Shown: piece by piece, positions 33,110 to 44,732 of the stretch
Position numbering within the stretch: position 1 is the first letter of the stretch
Layout of the letters: each line of letters starts with the position of its first letter
DNA from: Acanthacorydalis orientalis
Taxonomy: Eukaryota; Arthropoda; Insecta; Megaloptera; Corydalidae
NCBI GenBank assembly: GCA_034766995.1
Contig: CM068317.1
Location: 26,287,501 to 26,351,500 of the forward strand
Direction: 5' to 3'
Length of the DNA: 64,000 bases
The notes under the pieces: generated by a model
What the model was told of the DNA's origin: nothing
Seen by the model: only the letters and a program-made list of their open reading frames with translations
Databases searched by the model: none
Made by a program: the position numbers and the translations under genes

Positions 33110-33441
33110 AAAAATTACAACTACATCGAGTCGACGCAAGGACATCACGCCTAAGCTCAAGAGCGTCCTTGACGAAATCGCCGCGTATTTCCAAAACTGG
33201 GAAATCAAGATTGATGTGGCGAAGACTAAAGGTATTGTATTCCATCGTGTAAGAATGGAGAAAGATCCGGACCTCCTCGAAATAAATGGGGTTGAGATAC
33301 CTTGGAGGAACTCCGTCAAGTATCTGGATGTGCACATTGACAGACAGCTCAAGTACAACGAGCATGTTGCATGTACAGATAAGAAAGTGTACACTGCTCT
33401 GACCATATTATACTCTTTAATGGCAGGGAATGGCGGCATGA
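33110..33441 (+). pseudogene. Jockey-type LINE reverse transcriptase fragment, part 1
   Basis: The plus strand reads KLKSVLDEIAAYFQNWEIKI, DVAKTKGIVFHR and VEIPWRNSVKYLDVHIDRQL. This is the RT palm-to-thumb region of jockey-clade LINEs (the lxxWxxxWxIKIN..KT and SVKYLGxxxDxxL motifs). It runs open from 33216 to 33455 and is interrupted at 33442 by a hairpin retroposon. Continuation at 34040. Confidence 0.75.
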
Positions 33442-33735
33442 ATAAAGTTAGTTAGTTAGTTATTGGGGATTTAGGGCGCATCGACAACGGAGTTCTTTAG
33501 CGCCCGAACACAAATCATAAATTTAAAAAAATATTTATAAAAAAATGTAAATAAAATTATAAATAAAAAATATAAAATATAAATAAAAATATAAATATAA
33601 ATAAAAAATATTTATAAAAATATTTATAAAAAAAATATAAATAAAAATATAAATATAAAACATAAATACAAATATAAATAATAAATATAAATAATAAATA
33701 TTTATAAAAATGATTATAAAAAATACACACCCCGT
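33442..33735 (-). mobile_element. Hairpin retroposon, copy 3, with expanded AT-rich middle
   Basis: On the minus strand: GGGGTGTGTATTTTTT, an AT-rich stretch of about 190 bp made of ATAAATA units, then GGGCGC...GCGCCC with an 18-20 nt loop, TAAATCCCCAATAACTAAC and a (TAAC)n tail. The 5' start and the 3' hairpin plus tail agree with copy 1 (18476), so the middle has expanded here. No clear target duplication could be read. Confidence 0.65.
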
Positions 33736-34039
33736 TTGCGCACTTGCATTCGAATCATCCTTAATTCGAAACCCGAATGCATGTGTGCCAAACGCTTAAA
33801 AATATTTCATTAAAACAATATTTCTCTAAATGAGAGATAAAGATAAAACAAAACACATGTGAATGAACTGGTCTGTAAAAATACCTAATCTTGATTGGAC
33901 AAAACGTATAAATATAATAAAAAGAGATGAACTCTTGAGGACAGTAAAACATTTAAAATACTGTGATATGATATTAGGATTCACAGGTTTTTTCGCGAAG
34001 AACACTTCAAAATAAGCCCGATAGCTTGACATGTGTGAC
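33736..34039. other. Unidentified insertion in the jockey fragment
   Basis: Separates the two jockey parts. Begins with two nested inverted words (TTCGAATC and GATTCGAA-like, CATTCG and CGAATG) near 33746-33780. No coding content and no relatives seen in the window. Confidence 0.3.
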
Positions 34040-34580
34040 GATACAGCATGTTAAAATGTATCAAGATTGGAAAAACACTCAATCATTCTAGAAAGTCCTG
34101 TCTCCTTTACGGAAGTCACGGCCTAAATAAAGAAAATAAACTTATTATCTACAAGTTGGTGATTAGGCCGACCTTCACGTACGCTTCCCCGATATGGAGG
34201 AACACCTTTAAGACAAACATCCTCAGCCTGTAGAGGGTTGAAAATAAGATCCTAAAGATGGCGTTGGACAAAACAAGACTACCATATGGTAAGACTACAT
34301 GAGAAAGCAAAGATAAAGACGGTTGTGAAATTTATATAAGACATGAGCTGGAGATTCTGCAATAAGAAATTGGTCAGCCAAATAGGGAATCAGCTCGGTT
34401 CGGCGAGGGTGATCCCTTTAGATAAATGGATCGGTAGGATCCGATGAAAGAATAAATTTGTGCAACCGTCGTACTTTGACGAGCCACGATCATCGTTGCT
34501 AACGGACTCTCGGGAGTGACCGGCAAGGACGTTGAACGGCCATGCGATGAAACAGGGATGCTCCAAGTGGAGGATGTAAT
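34040..34580 (+). pseudogene. Jockey-type LINE C-terminal fragment, part 2
   Basis: 34048-34233 reads NHSRKSCLLYGSHGLNKENK, LIIYKLVIRPTFTYASPIWR and NTFKTNIL, the conserved post-RT region of jockey-clade elements (LxxKxxIYKxxIRPxxTYAxPxW). It continues after a stop with RVENKILKMALDKTRLPYG and degenerate sequence to about 34575. Same orientation as part 1. Fragment; no 3' tail identified. Confidence 0.75.
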
Positions 34581-34850
34581 TTGATTATCATTTCTATGTG
34601 GGTTTTTTAAAGTCTTTCCACATATTTCCTGAATCAGGCTCCGCATTCATACACAGGCAACACACAGTATGAGGACAGAAATTTGTTTCGAGGAAACTCC
34701 ATCTCCAAGGGATGATCGAAACATATGAAGACACGATAACACGATCGGCACTTCCTCGAAATTCGTGGAAAAAAATATACATCGAGTCGCGATGTTCAAT
34801 TGATGGTGCGTTCGGATTTTGTTGTAGCGCGTCATCAGTCAGAAGCGCGA
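34581..34850. other. Unassigned sequence
   Basis: Mixed composition, no recognised coding or repeat content. Minus-strand frames of 62-108 codons are unsupported. Confidence 0.3.
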
Positions 34851-35010
34851 TCGCGCCGATTGGCATTTCCAAGAACATATAAAAACAAGTCCTATCGCGC
34901 CACAAGACGTTTTTTGACATTGAGTTAAGGGAGCGCGACCGCGTTGCTTGTCATTTTTCGAAATCATACAAAATAAGCGCTATCGCGCTGTGTGTCACTA
35001 TTCGGTAGGA
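34851..35010. repeat. Two tandem ~80-bp units with CGCG palindromes
   Basis: Units at about 34851-34930 and 34931-35010 each contain AGCGCGAYCGCG, a GGCATTT or GTCATTT segment, ATACAAAA-like sequence and a CTATCGCGC word. Similarity is moderate. CpG-rich in an AT-rich setting. Confidence 0.45.
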
Positions 35011-35431
35011 TTTTTGTAATGACCCCTGGGACCAATACAGGTAAATAAATAAAGTTAAAAGAGAAAACGGTTAATCTTTTCGTATGGAATTATTAGAAAA
35101 AAATGTACAATACATTATAAACACATTAGAAACATTAATCAATGATTTTAAATTAATACTTTCCTTGTTGTTTTTTGAACACTATGTAAATGTTTACTAA
35201 CCCGAATATTTTTTTTTTATTAAACGTGCATTTATCCACAGTGTTAAACTGTAATTCTATTAATATTTCAGAGTGTTCTGTTGTGAGCATTCATCAATAT
35301 GAATAACCGGTATGTATAATAATGAGTAATAATGAAAATTATCAATTTTATTTTAAAAATGAAATGTTCAAAAGGTTTCATCGAAGGTAATGAATAATGT
35401 TGACAATTGTTATAAAATTTGTATGTTTGTG

Positions 35432-35494
<63 letters not shown>

Positions 35495-36058
35495 ATATGT
35501 ATTTACACAGATATGAACTCTAGTATTTATCTTACATATTTATGTCATAACACACACGTAACTTATGTCGAACGAAGAGATTTGTATGCAGTTGATCTAG
35601 TGTCTCCGCTTGCACGCCACGGCTAGTAGGTGTGTCCGTGCCCCCTGCCGTCAGGGTAATTGCTTTTGGTTCCCCCTTTCCCCACTCAAGATTATACATT
35701 CTGAATGGCCCGGAGACAATGATCGACCACCGCACATTTTGTGGCTCTGTGATTCCGCGCCGCACAATTATTCGCGGGGTACGTTTAGCTCGTGTGAGCC
35801 TCTGTCTATGAAATATTGACGAACAGATTGTCGCTGTTGCAGAATTGTTAACAATGTTAAATCGTGACCATACAAACTATTGTTTTATTTTACATTTCGT
35901 ACACAGATGACATTCATGCACGTTTCACACTTCTGCTTATATAAAAGTCGCTTGTATTTAAAACAGAGCTGTCGGAGACAGTAAAATGGGACGCGGTAGG
36001 CTCGGATATAGATATGTTGTCCTACTTTGGCATGTATTAATTAAATGCTCTCCTTTCC

Positions 36059-36059
<1 letters not shown>
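35011..36059. other. AT-rich sequence, (TA)n block and a CpG-richer segment
   Basis: TA run at 35441-35490. 35570-35835 is GC-richer and unrelated to the repeats here, ending in a TTGCAG acceptor-like word. No gene can be supported. Confidence 0.35.

Positions 36060-36127
<68 letters not shown>
36060..36127. repeat. (TA)n microsatellite
   Basis: TA run with one TACATA interruption, abutting the next mariner end. Confidence 0.92.
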
Positions 36128-36129
<2 letters not shown>

Positions 36130-36787
36130 CAGGTTTTCCAATAAGGACGCATTTTTTTAATTTGAAATAAAACACAGAATTTGCGCTGAAATTTCAAATT
36201 TTTTTTTTGTAAATAATAGTTGAATGCATTCCATTTATAAACGAAAAATAATATCGTGTAAGTGACCACCGCGTGCTTTCATACAAGTAACCATTCTTTT
36301 GTTAAAATTGTCAATAACATCCCTAGACAACTGGAGCTCTATTTCACCAATTACTCTTCGGATTTCATCGTTTAGGTCGGAAATTGTTTTAGGATTATTT
36401 GTATACAACAGTCCTTTAACGTGGCCTCAAAGGAAGAAGTCAAACTGTGTTAAATCACAGGATCACGGTGGCCAATTAACGTCTCCATTTCTGAAAATAA
36501 CGCGATCAAGACATTTCGTCCTCAATAAATCAATTGTTTCACTAGCTGTGTGGCTTGTTGCACCGTCCTGATCGATCCACATGTCCTCCAGATCAATATC
36601 ATCCAATTCTGTCCACAAAAAATCGGTTATCATGTTTCGGTTCTTTCTCCATTCTCAGTAATCGCCTTACCTGCATGATTCTCAAAAAGGAAATATCAAT
36701 ACTCCACCAGAGTCATTGTCAGTTCTGTATTCAATGGATTCTCAACGATCACCTTCGGATTTTCTTCGCCCCAGATCCGGCAGTGGC
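36130..36787 (-). mobile_element. Mariner-like fragment with a longer D-D spacing
   Basis: Left end CAGGTTTTCCAATAAGG next to TA (36128-36129). The minus strand reads, with lesions, RIWGEENPKVIVENPLNTEL, NGERTETMITDFLWTELDDI, MWIDQDGATSHTASETI, RNGDVNWPP-stop-SCDLTQFDFFL and NKRMVTCMKARGGHLHDI. From the Asp in DQDGA to the Asp in CDLT there are 36 positions, not the 34 of the other mariners here. This is a distinct mariner-like group often met in arthropods. The N-terminal half is missing, and the sequence passes into another mariner relic near 36787. Confidence 0.7.
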
Positions 36788-36789
36788 GG

Positions 36790-37909
36790 AGAATCACTAT
36801 GCTTCCATTGCTTTGATTTTTATTTTGACTCTGGAGTGTAATATTGAATTCAAGTCTTATTAGTAGTCACAAATCGAAAAAATTCAAAAAAAGTCAGTCG
36901 TATCTCTTCGTATCATCTTAAATCGATTTTAACAGTATTGGGAAAATTGTGATCAAATGAGTTTATGATCAATTGTCAGCAAACGCGGCACCCATCTTGT
37001 CGATAGCTTTTTTATACTTAACTCTTCAGTCAGAATGTGATACACGCGTTCATATGAGACACTCTATAACCTTGGTAGTTTCAGATACCTTCAATCGTCG
37101 ATCCTATAAGACAATATCGTGCACTTTGTGGATGATTTCTTCTTTCGTTCCAGTTTTCGGTCGTCCACTACGTTGGTTATCTTCAAAGCTTGCGCAGTCA
37201 CATTTAAGTTCAGCTGCCTACTTCTTTACGGTTATATACGAATGTGCATTATCACTCAGTACATTTTTCATTCCATCATTAAAGATTTCTGTTAGCGTTA
37301 AGTCTTTTTTAACAAAAAACTCTGCCACCGCGCACGATGTTCAATTTTATACATTTCAAAAAAAAAGCTTTACTGAAATTGATGTTTGTAACAAACTGCT
37401 TGATATTATGAACATTCAAAAATTGAATGTTCATAATGACGATGTAGACAAACCCAGACCGACCGACGACCTTGACATCGTTTATCTTTCTTTTCTTTTC
37501 TCTTCCTCTTATTCTTCCCTTTTCCCTGCCCTTTTTTCCTCTTTACTCTTTTGGAGGAGGGGTGGAGTTTTTTTAAGAAATCTGTTTTTTTTTGCAATTT
37601 TTCCCAGATCTTGACTTCCCGTCAAGCTTAATATCCTTGTTCCTATCTACCATGACGTCAATTATATCCGAGAAGTATACTGGTTTTCGGATCTTCAATG
37701 GTTCCTAGCACTGTAACTACGTTGAAGGTTCCTATATCAACATCTATGGAAAAGCAAGAGCGCAAATAGTCTCAAAAAAAAACTGCTTGACACATTAATT
37801 ATAGACTTTGAGGTTATGTATAAGATAGATATCGCTTTGTAATGCGCCAGAAATATTTAAAATATTACCGCCACTTATATGTTAGGTCACGAACTTTTCA
37901 AATCACCCG
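36790..37909 (-). mobile_element. Irritans-like mariner relic with retroposon insertion
   Basis: Related to 6430-8098: shares the region around 6975-7080 and the right end (CGGGTGATTTGAAAAG reversed, next to TA 37910-37911). It covers the N-terminal half of the transposase only. It joins the preceding mariner fragment at about 36790 without recognisable ends. A 376-bp retroposon is inserted at 37404. The open frame 36973-37614 is an antisense shadow. Confidence 0.7.
37404..37779 (+). mobile_element. 376-bp retroposon with poly-A end and 5' hairpin
   Basis: Flanked by AAACTGCTTGA (37393-37403 and 37780-37790). It ends in CTCAAAAAAA, so orientation is plus. The first 34 bases are a perfect hairpin, ATTATGAACATTCAA and its complement around AAA. 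The middle has a pyrimidine tract (37485-37550) and no open frame on the plus strand. It could be a truncated LINE 3' end or a SINE; no relatives seen here. Confidence 0.65.
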
Positions 37910-37911
37910 TA

Positions 37912-38652
37912 TTACAGCTAAAGCTATTTAGTTAGCACCTCTCCTTAAAATTTGTATTACCTCATGCAATCGACAGATTCACCGAAAAGATCCATACATT
38001 ATTTGCCTCTGATTTAAACATCTATTTTCTCCGCGAAGTGAAATTTGATATAAATTATACACTTCTACAAATAGGTAAACACCAAATAAAATGTCATTTT
38101 TTATTTCTTAAATATTAATCCTATGCCGTTGAAGTACAAATTTCTAAATTAGCACAAATTGTTTAAAGTACTTTAAACAATTTATCAAATTTTAATAATC
38201 ATTCCATGAATAATTAAAGTAACATATTTATACTTTTTCTAATCTTTTATATTTTTCAGATATACGGATTAAATTATCTTACAGTATTTTTATAAATATG
38301 TAGATGATAACTACACTAATCCATTACAACGATATTATACAATATTTTATTTGATTTAAAATACACTTCAGTTCGTTCAGTTGCTTGACAAGTAATCATT
38401 GCTTTCATTGAAAGTAACTTCCTGTTTATTCCAGATTCTTCGAATTAAATTTTGTTTTATGATACGTCAACAATTTTATTACAAATGAGACGAAATACTA
38501 CGAAAATGAATATAAAATATTCAAGGAATTTCCTTTCTCCATTCTCTATTTGTAATGCAAGAACTTTAGTGTTTTATAAACGAGCAATTCATCGAATTTT
38601 AAGTGTTTTTTTTTACAGACTTACAATTGGAAAAAATGTTTAATGAAATAAT

Positions 38653-38655
<3 letters not shown>
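37912..38655. other. AT-rich spacer, nothing recognised
   Basis: No supported features; the frame at 38452-38643 has no motif. Confidence 0.4.

Positions 38656-38705
<50 letters not shown>
38656..38705. repeat. (TA)n microsatellite
   Basis: Pure TA run of about 50 bp. Confidence 0.92.
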
Positions 38706-38707
<2 letters not shown>

Positions 38708-38882
38708 ATAATATGAATGCAGTGGGTTGAATATTAATAAAATCTATATATTTTTTTGTTTCAATTTTAGCAGAAATTTATAAATACTATTACATAATAC
38801 TTTTCTCGTAGAGTAGTTTTTTTCTAGTCAAATTATTTTTCTAAGTTTCAAAATATTTACGTTAAAAAAGTATTACTTTCTA

Positions 38883-40492
38883 TTAGGTAGGTGAAAAAAT
38901 AATTGCGGTTTTTATCATTTTAAGTTTGGCGCCGATTCTTCTAGTTACCGTTATCATTTGTTATAGTCATGTGAAACATCATTGTAAGAAATGAAATTAG
39001 CACTACTGATTTCAGTTTATGTCTATTGTTTTCATTCTTTACTATTGTTGGATATAACCTCTTAAATTAGTCATGGAAAAAAACGAATTCGCACGATTTT
39101 GTTGTATGAATTTAAATTGGGACGTAAACCATCAGAAACTGCTTGAAATACCAAATTTGTTTCTGGCGAAGACTCAATTAGTGAACGTGCAGCTTGACAC
39201 TGGTTCTAAAAATTTCATGATGGAAACGAAAGCCTTAATGATAAGGAGAGTCGTGGACGTCCTTCAGCTATAGACAATAATGATTTAAGAACCATTATTG
39301 AAGCGGACATACATAAAACAACTTGAGAGGTGGTAGAAGAACTCAATGTTGATCATTGATTAGTTGTTCGACATTTGGGTCTAATTGGAAAAATAAAATA
39401 AATGGGTACCGTATGAACTAGATGAACATCAAGCAATTCAGCGATACTAAGTCTGCTCTGCGCTTCTTTTGCATAACAATCGGAAACGTTCATAATAGTG
39501 GCTAGAGCGAGAAGAAGAAGCATCAAAACAGTTTTCTAAACCGATGCTTTATGAAAAAAAGATTATGGTCACTGTTCGGTGGTCGGTAAGTGGTATCATT
39601 CACTTCCAAAAATTTCGATATAGAAACGAAAGATTTGATGATAAGGGGGGTAGTGGAAGTCGTTCAGCTATAGACAATAATAATTAAAGAATCATTATTG
39701 AAGCGGACCCATGTAAAACAACTCGAGAGGCGGCATAAGAACTTATTCAACGGTTGTTAGACATTTGAGTTCAATTGGAAAAACAAAAAAGTTGGATAAA
39801 TGGATGCTGTATGAATTTAACGAACAACAAGCAATTCGACAATAACAAAGTCTGTCCTGCGCTCCTTTTGCGTAGCAAAAATGATCAATTTCTTGATCGC
39901 ATTGTAACATTTGATGAAATGTGGATTCTCTACAACGATCGGAAACGCACATCACAATGGTTAGACCGAGGATAAGCACTAAAACAGTGTCCTAAATCGA
40001 AGCTTCATAAAAAAAGGATTAGGGTTATTGTTTAATGGCCGGAAAGTGGCATCATTCGCTACAACTTCTTAAATCCTGGTGAAACAATAACAGCAGAAAA
40101 ATATTATCAGGAAATTGAAAAAATGCATGAGAAGTTGCATCGTTTACGGCCAGAATTAGTCAATCGAAGAGGACCAATTCTTCTTCATGACAACGCCCGA
40201 CCACACGGCTCACAAATGACTAAAAAAAATAAGTAAATTGAGTCATGAAATCTTACCTCATCCACCTTATTCTCCGGATCTGTCTCCGACAGAATATAAT
40301 TTTTTTAAACATTTGACGAATTTCCTACTAGAGAATGTTTTCAAAGATCAAATATCATCAAATTTCAAAGCGCTTTCGATGAATTCGTTAAATCCAGAGT
40401 TCTATTTTGTAGGAGTAAACAAACTTTCTTTCCGTCGAGAGAAATGGTACAGGTCAATGATCCTTAGTTTGATTAATAAATATAATTTTTAA

Positions 40493-40540
<48 letters not shown>

Positions 40541-40586
40541 TTTCTATTCTTACGTAAAAACCGCAATTATTTTTTCATCAACCTAA
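38883..40586 (+). mobile_element. Cecropia-type mariner with ~420-bp internal duplication
   Basis: Ends TTAGGTAGGTGAAAAAA (left, next to TA) and the complement at 40557-40586 (followed by TG, not TA). At 1704 bp it exceeds the family length by about 417 bp. The excess is a tandem copy: 39139-39550 and 39603-40010 both start at SKNF, GGATAAGG or GATAAGGAG-like sequence and run through the helix-turn-helix to the DEKW region. The transposase starts at 39073 (MEKNEFARFCCMNLNW). Asp 1 is in VTFDEMWILYND, Asp 2 in LLHDNARPHG; the third is Glu (SPTEYNFFKHL) and there are several stops. Confidence 0.85.
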
Positions 40587-41328
40587 TGGTAATCGAGTAA
40601 ATTTAATTTAATATTAACAAACTTAACCACAATGAAAAAAGTCCACTACATGTAGAGCAGAGGAATTTAAAAAATGGAAAGCGAAAAGCACTGCAATGGA
40701 TATATATTTCTTGAGAGTATAATATCGTATTTATATATTGAAATGTTTGGATTTAAAGCATTATTTAAGTTAACTAATTTTTAGGTTACTTTCTGAAAAA
40801 CACTTTAAATGAACAGAGATATAGAACAGGTCAATGGTCCTTAGTTTGATTAATAAATATCATTTTTAACTGATATATACGTTTTTGTACTCGATACGTA
40901 AAAACAGCAATTCTTTTTTCATCAACCTAATGGTAATCGAGTAAATTTAATTTAATATTAACAAACTTAACCACAATGAAGAAAATCCACTATATGAAGA
41001 ACAAAGGAATTTAAAAAATGAAAAGCGAAATGCACTGCAATGAATATATACTTCTTAAGAGTATAATATCGTATTTATAAATTGAAATGTTTGGATTTAA
41101 AGCATTATTTAAGTTAGCTAATTCCTAGATAACATTCTGAAAAACACTCTAATTGAACAGAGATATACTTTTACTATTCAAAAAAAAGAGGATAAATTGT
41201 GTCCTATTACAATTAATTTGTGTTCACACATTAATATAAATACATTAAAAACTTTAAAACCAAGAGACACATCTCTGCTTGACAATAAATTTTTCCTAGC
41301 AACTTTTAATACAACTGCTCCATTTATC

Positions 41329-41388
<60 letters not shown>

Positions 41389-41605
41389 TAATATCGTATT
41401 TATATATTGAAATGTTTAGATTTAAAGCATTATTTAAGGTAGCTAATTTCTAGATAACTTTCTGAAAAACACTCCAACTGAACAGAGATTTAGAACAGGT
41501 CAATGGTCCTTAGTTTGATTAATAAATATAATTTTTAATTGATATATATGTCTTTGTAGTCGATAGGTAAAAGTCTCAATTATTTTTGCAACAACCTAAT
41601 ATATA
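40449..41605. repeat. Three tandem copies of a mariner 3' end plus its flank
   Basis: The sequence ACAGGTCAATGRTCCTTAG, the mariner terminus (TTTTTCATCAACCTAATGG) and about 240 bp of flank (containing TAATATCGTATTTATA and GAAAAACACT) recur with starts near 40449, 40826 and 41495. The third unit is split by a 230-bp AT-rich insert that ends in a TA run (41165-41390). Since non-transposon flank is copied too, this is tandem duplication, not transposition. Confidence 0.75.
41332..41386. repeat. (TA)n microsatellite
   Basis: Pure TA run between the second and third units of the mariner-end array. Confidence 0.92.
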
Positions 41606-42241
41606 TTTTTTTATTTAAAGTGTTTAATAATTTGGATATTTATTGACATAAAATGAAAACAATAACAATTGAGGTTAATTAAAATAAACCGTTAATGATT
41701 CAAAATACATCCGATGAATTGATAATAAACGAACAGTAATAAATTTCTAACAATCAATGCAACAAAAAGCACAACAGTTTAAGTGTCTGCAGCTACATTC
41801 AATTTGCGTACAAAGACAGAAGCCGTGAATACCGAATAATTTAAATACAATAATAATCGCAGCATCTTGTGTTTGCGTAGTCGACGACGGTCCTGAAATT
41901 AATCTGATTATAATATTATAATTCTCCGATAAAGGAGTGATTGTCTTATTAAAATTTTAAACGCCGTAATGTGAACAGACGTTCCATGCCGAAAGCATGT
42001 CGGTGTGTTTCAAAAAAATAATTAAGCGATAATGAATTCACGTCATTCTATTTTTGAAAAAAATGTACTTATTGTTTGGTTTTTTCGTTTGTAATTTAAT
42101 TATTAAACGTTCTGACCAATGGTAATGGTACGTGAGGTAATTAATAATAAAGATCTAAAATTGTGTACATACTTAAAACGATAGTTTAAGTTGTTTTTTT
42201 TTCTATAGGCAGATAGTTTAAAAATGTATGCGCACTTTGGT

Positions 42242-42246
<5 letters not shown>
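41606..42246. other. Spacer without recognised features
   Basis: AT-rich; 41780-41910 somewhat less so. Nothing supported. Confidence 0.4.
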
Positions 42247-42296
<50 letters not shown>

Positions 42297-42313
42297 ATAT
42301 ATATATATATATA

Positions 42314-42367
<54 letters not shown>

Positions 42368-42369
42368 TA

Positions 42370-42443
<74 letters not shown>
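42247..42443. repeat. (TA)n block
   Basis: About 200 bp of TA with TGTATA, TGCATA and TACATA interruptions. Confidence 0.93.
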
Positions 42444-42467
<24 letters not shown>

Positions 42468-42645
42468 CATTTATATATCTAAATATATTATCTATGTACA
42501 TATTCAAAAATCAATTTCTACTTTTCGTTCAGATTATCTTTAGTTTGGTTATTAAGCTTTTTGGCCAGACTGTCTACTTGTAAATTTAAATTATGTTAAA
42601 AATAAAAAAATATCTCAGCATTACCATTTAATAAATACACACACC

Positions 42646-42719
<74 letters not shown>

Positions 42720-42917
42720 TAGAGAGAAAGAGAAGAGGAGAGAGACATATTCATATATCCAAATATATTATATATGTACATATTCAAAAACCGATTCCTA
42801 CTTTTCGTTCAGATTATCTTTACTTTGGTTATTAAGGTTTTTTGGTCAGATTATCTTTACTTATAAATTTAAATTATGTTAAAAATAAAAAAATATCAGC
42901 ATTATCACTTAATAAAT

Positions 42918-42948
<31 letters not shown>

Positions 42949-42957
42949 TAGATATAG

Positions 42958-42988
<31 letters not shown>

Positions 42989-43040
42989 AAGAGAACGAGA
43001 GAGAGACATATTCATATATTCAAATATATATATACATATT
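42444..43040. repeat. Inverted copies of the TA/TC/core array
   Basis: Two complete units and one partial unit of the repeat at 15145-16560, in opposite orientation: GAGAGA run, core (CTTTTCGTTCAGATTATCTT to AATTTAAATTATG), CACACA or TA run. Cores lie near 42475-42640 and 42760-42920; the last GA run is at 42960-43010. About 26 kb separates the two arrays. Confidence 0.85.
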
Positions 43041-43189
43041 TTGCTTGTTAAGTACTGTTAAAAATCTTTCACCGGAAAGACCCAGATGTATTTTAATAAG
43101 TATCATTTTCTTGATTATATTTTTAGATAATAATAGCATTTCTTTAGAATATTGGGATTTATCTATAATAGTTCTGATCAATATTCTAT

Positions 43190-43612
<423 letters not shown>

Positions 43613-44728
43613 ATAATGATCACATCGTAAACATGTACCAATCTCTGAATAGAAATGTAACATTTTCGCAGCAAATGTCATAACAATCTGCCGATAATTC
43701 CATTTACATATCGAGATAACTATTGTAGACGACACAAGGAAAGAACAGCCGATCGTTTAGAACGATATTGTTTCGAAACATGGCCATTAAAAGTGGCTCT
43801 GACCGCCTCCTAATGGTAAAATGCCCCGTCATCGGATTCAGCCGCAGTCTACTTTCAATTTAATTTTACCTCTGTCCGTGGCATTATGTAACACAATGGC
43901 ACCTTTCCCTTATTCTTCACCTGATAACAACCAATAAATTGATCGACAGGAAGGCATTCTGACCACAGCGTGGTGTCACTAGTCGGACTTACTAATAACT
44001 AACATTTAGATTGATCTGATTTAATCAAGGTTACTAATATCTGTTCATAATTCAATTACGAAATGAAATTGTATGATATTTTGCAGTGACTTTAACATGA
44101 ATTATAAACGTGTTGATTTTCAATTAATTGAAACATGGCGTGTTAATTAATCAAAATGAGATACATAAAACATTTTTTTTTAATTAAAGCGATCAATTTA
44201 CTGACGTATTCTTTTCAAACTTGTTTTATAACGGCAAGTACGAGTGTATTAAACGATTTTTACAAAAAGAGTATTCACATTTTTGATAAAAGATGACATC
44301 ATGAAATCGAATTCGAATTTATTAGTCATTGATCAACAATTTAATGTCTTTTATTACATATTTGCTCATTCATTTATGCTGTATAAAAATATAAATAAAC
44401 ACAATAAAATATTCCTCACACACAAATTATTTTTATGTATTATCATTACGATGAAAATTTATTCGTCTTTAGTTCATTGAACTGTTCAGTTTCAATATTA
44501 ACAAATATTTCGTCAATTCTTTTCAAAATCAAATTACTAATCAATAGAAACGATGAAATAATATTTATATTTTTGACTGTCATTGAATAGTCATGATTTT
44601 TTTGTACAGAAGATGAAATATTTTTTCTACATTACATGTTTTACTACATATATAACCGAAAGTGAAATGAATGGAAAAATGAATCTAATTTATTTTTTTA
44701 ATAAGATAAATAATATAAATAATAATTA
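43613..44728. other. Unique-looking sequence
   Basis: 43660-43990 is less AT-rich and has no relatives in the window; the remainder is AT-rich. No gene recognised. Confidence 0.35.
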
Positions 44729-44732
44729 TTAA

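Noticed and set aside
33736..33790. tRNA-like B box (GGTTTCGAATT on the minus strand)
   Set aside because: The A-box-like sequence is only about 13 nt away and no cloverleaf can be drawn; likely chance palindromes.
37406..37597. Lysine/arginine-rich minus-strand frame
   Set aside because: Shadow of the pyrimidine tract within the 376-bp retroposon.
36973..37614. 213-codon plus-strand frame
   Set aside because: Antisense of a mariner relic running on into the retroposon insertion; no coding motif in this frame.
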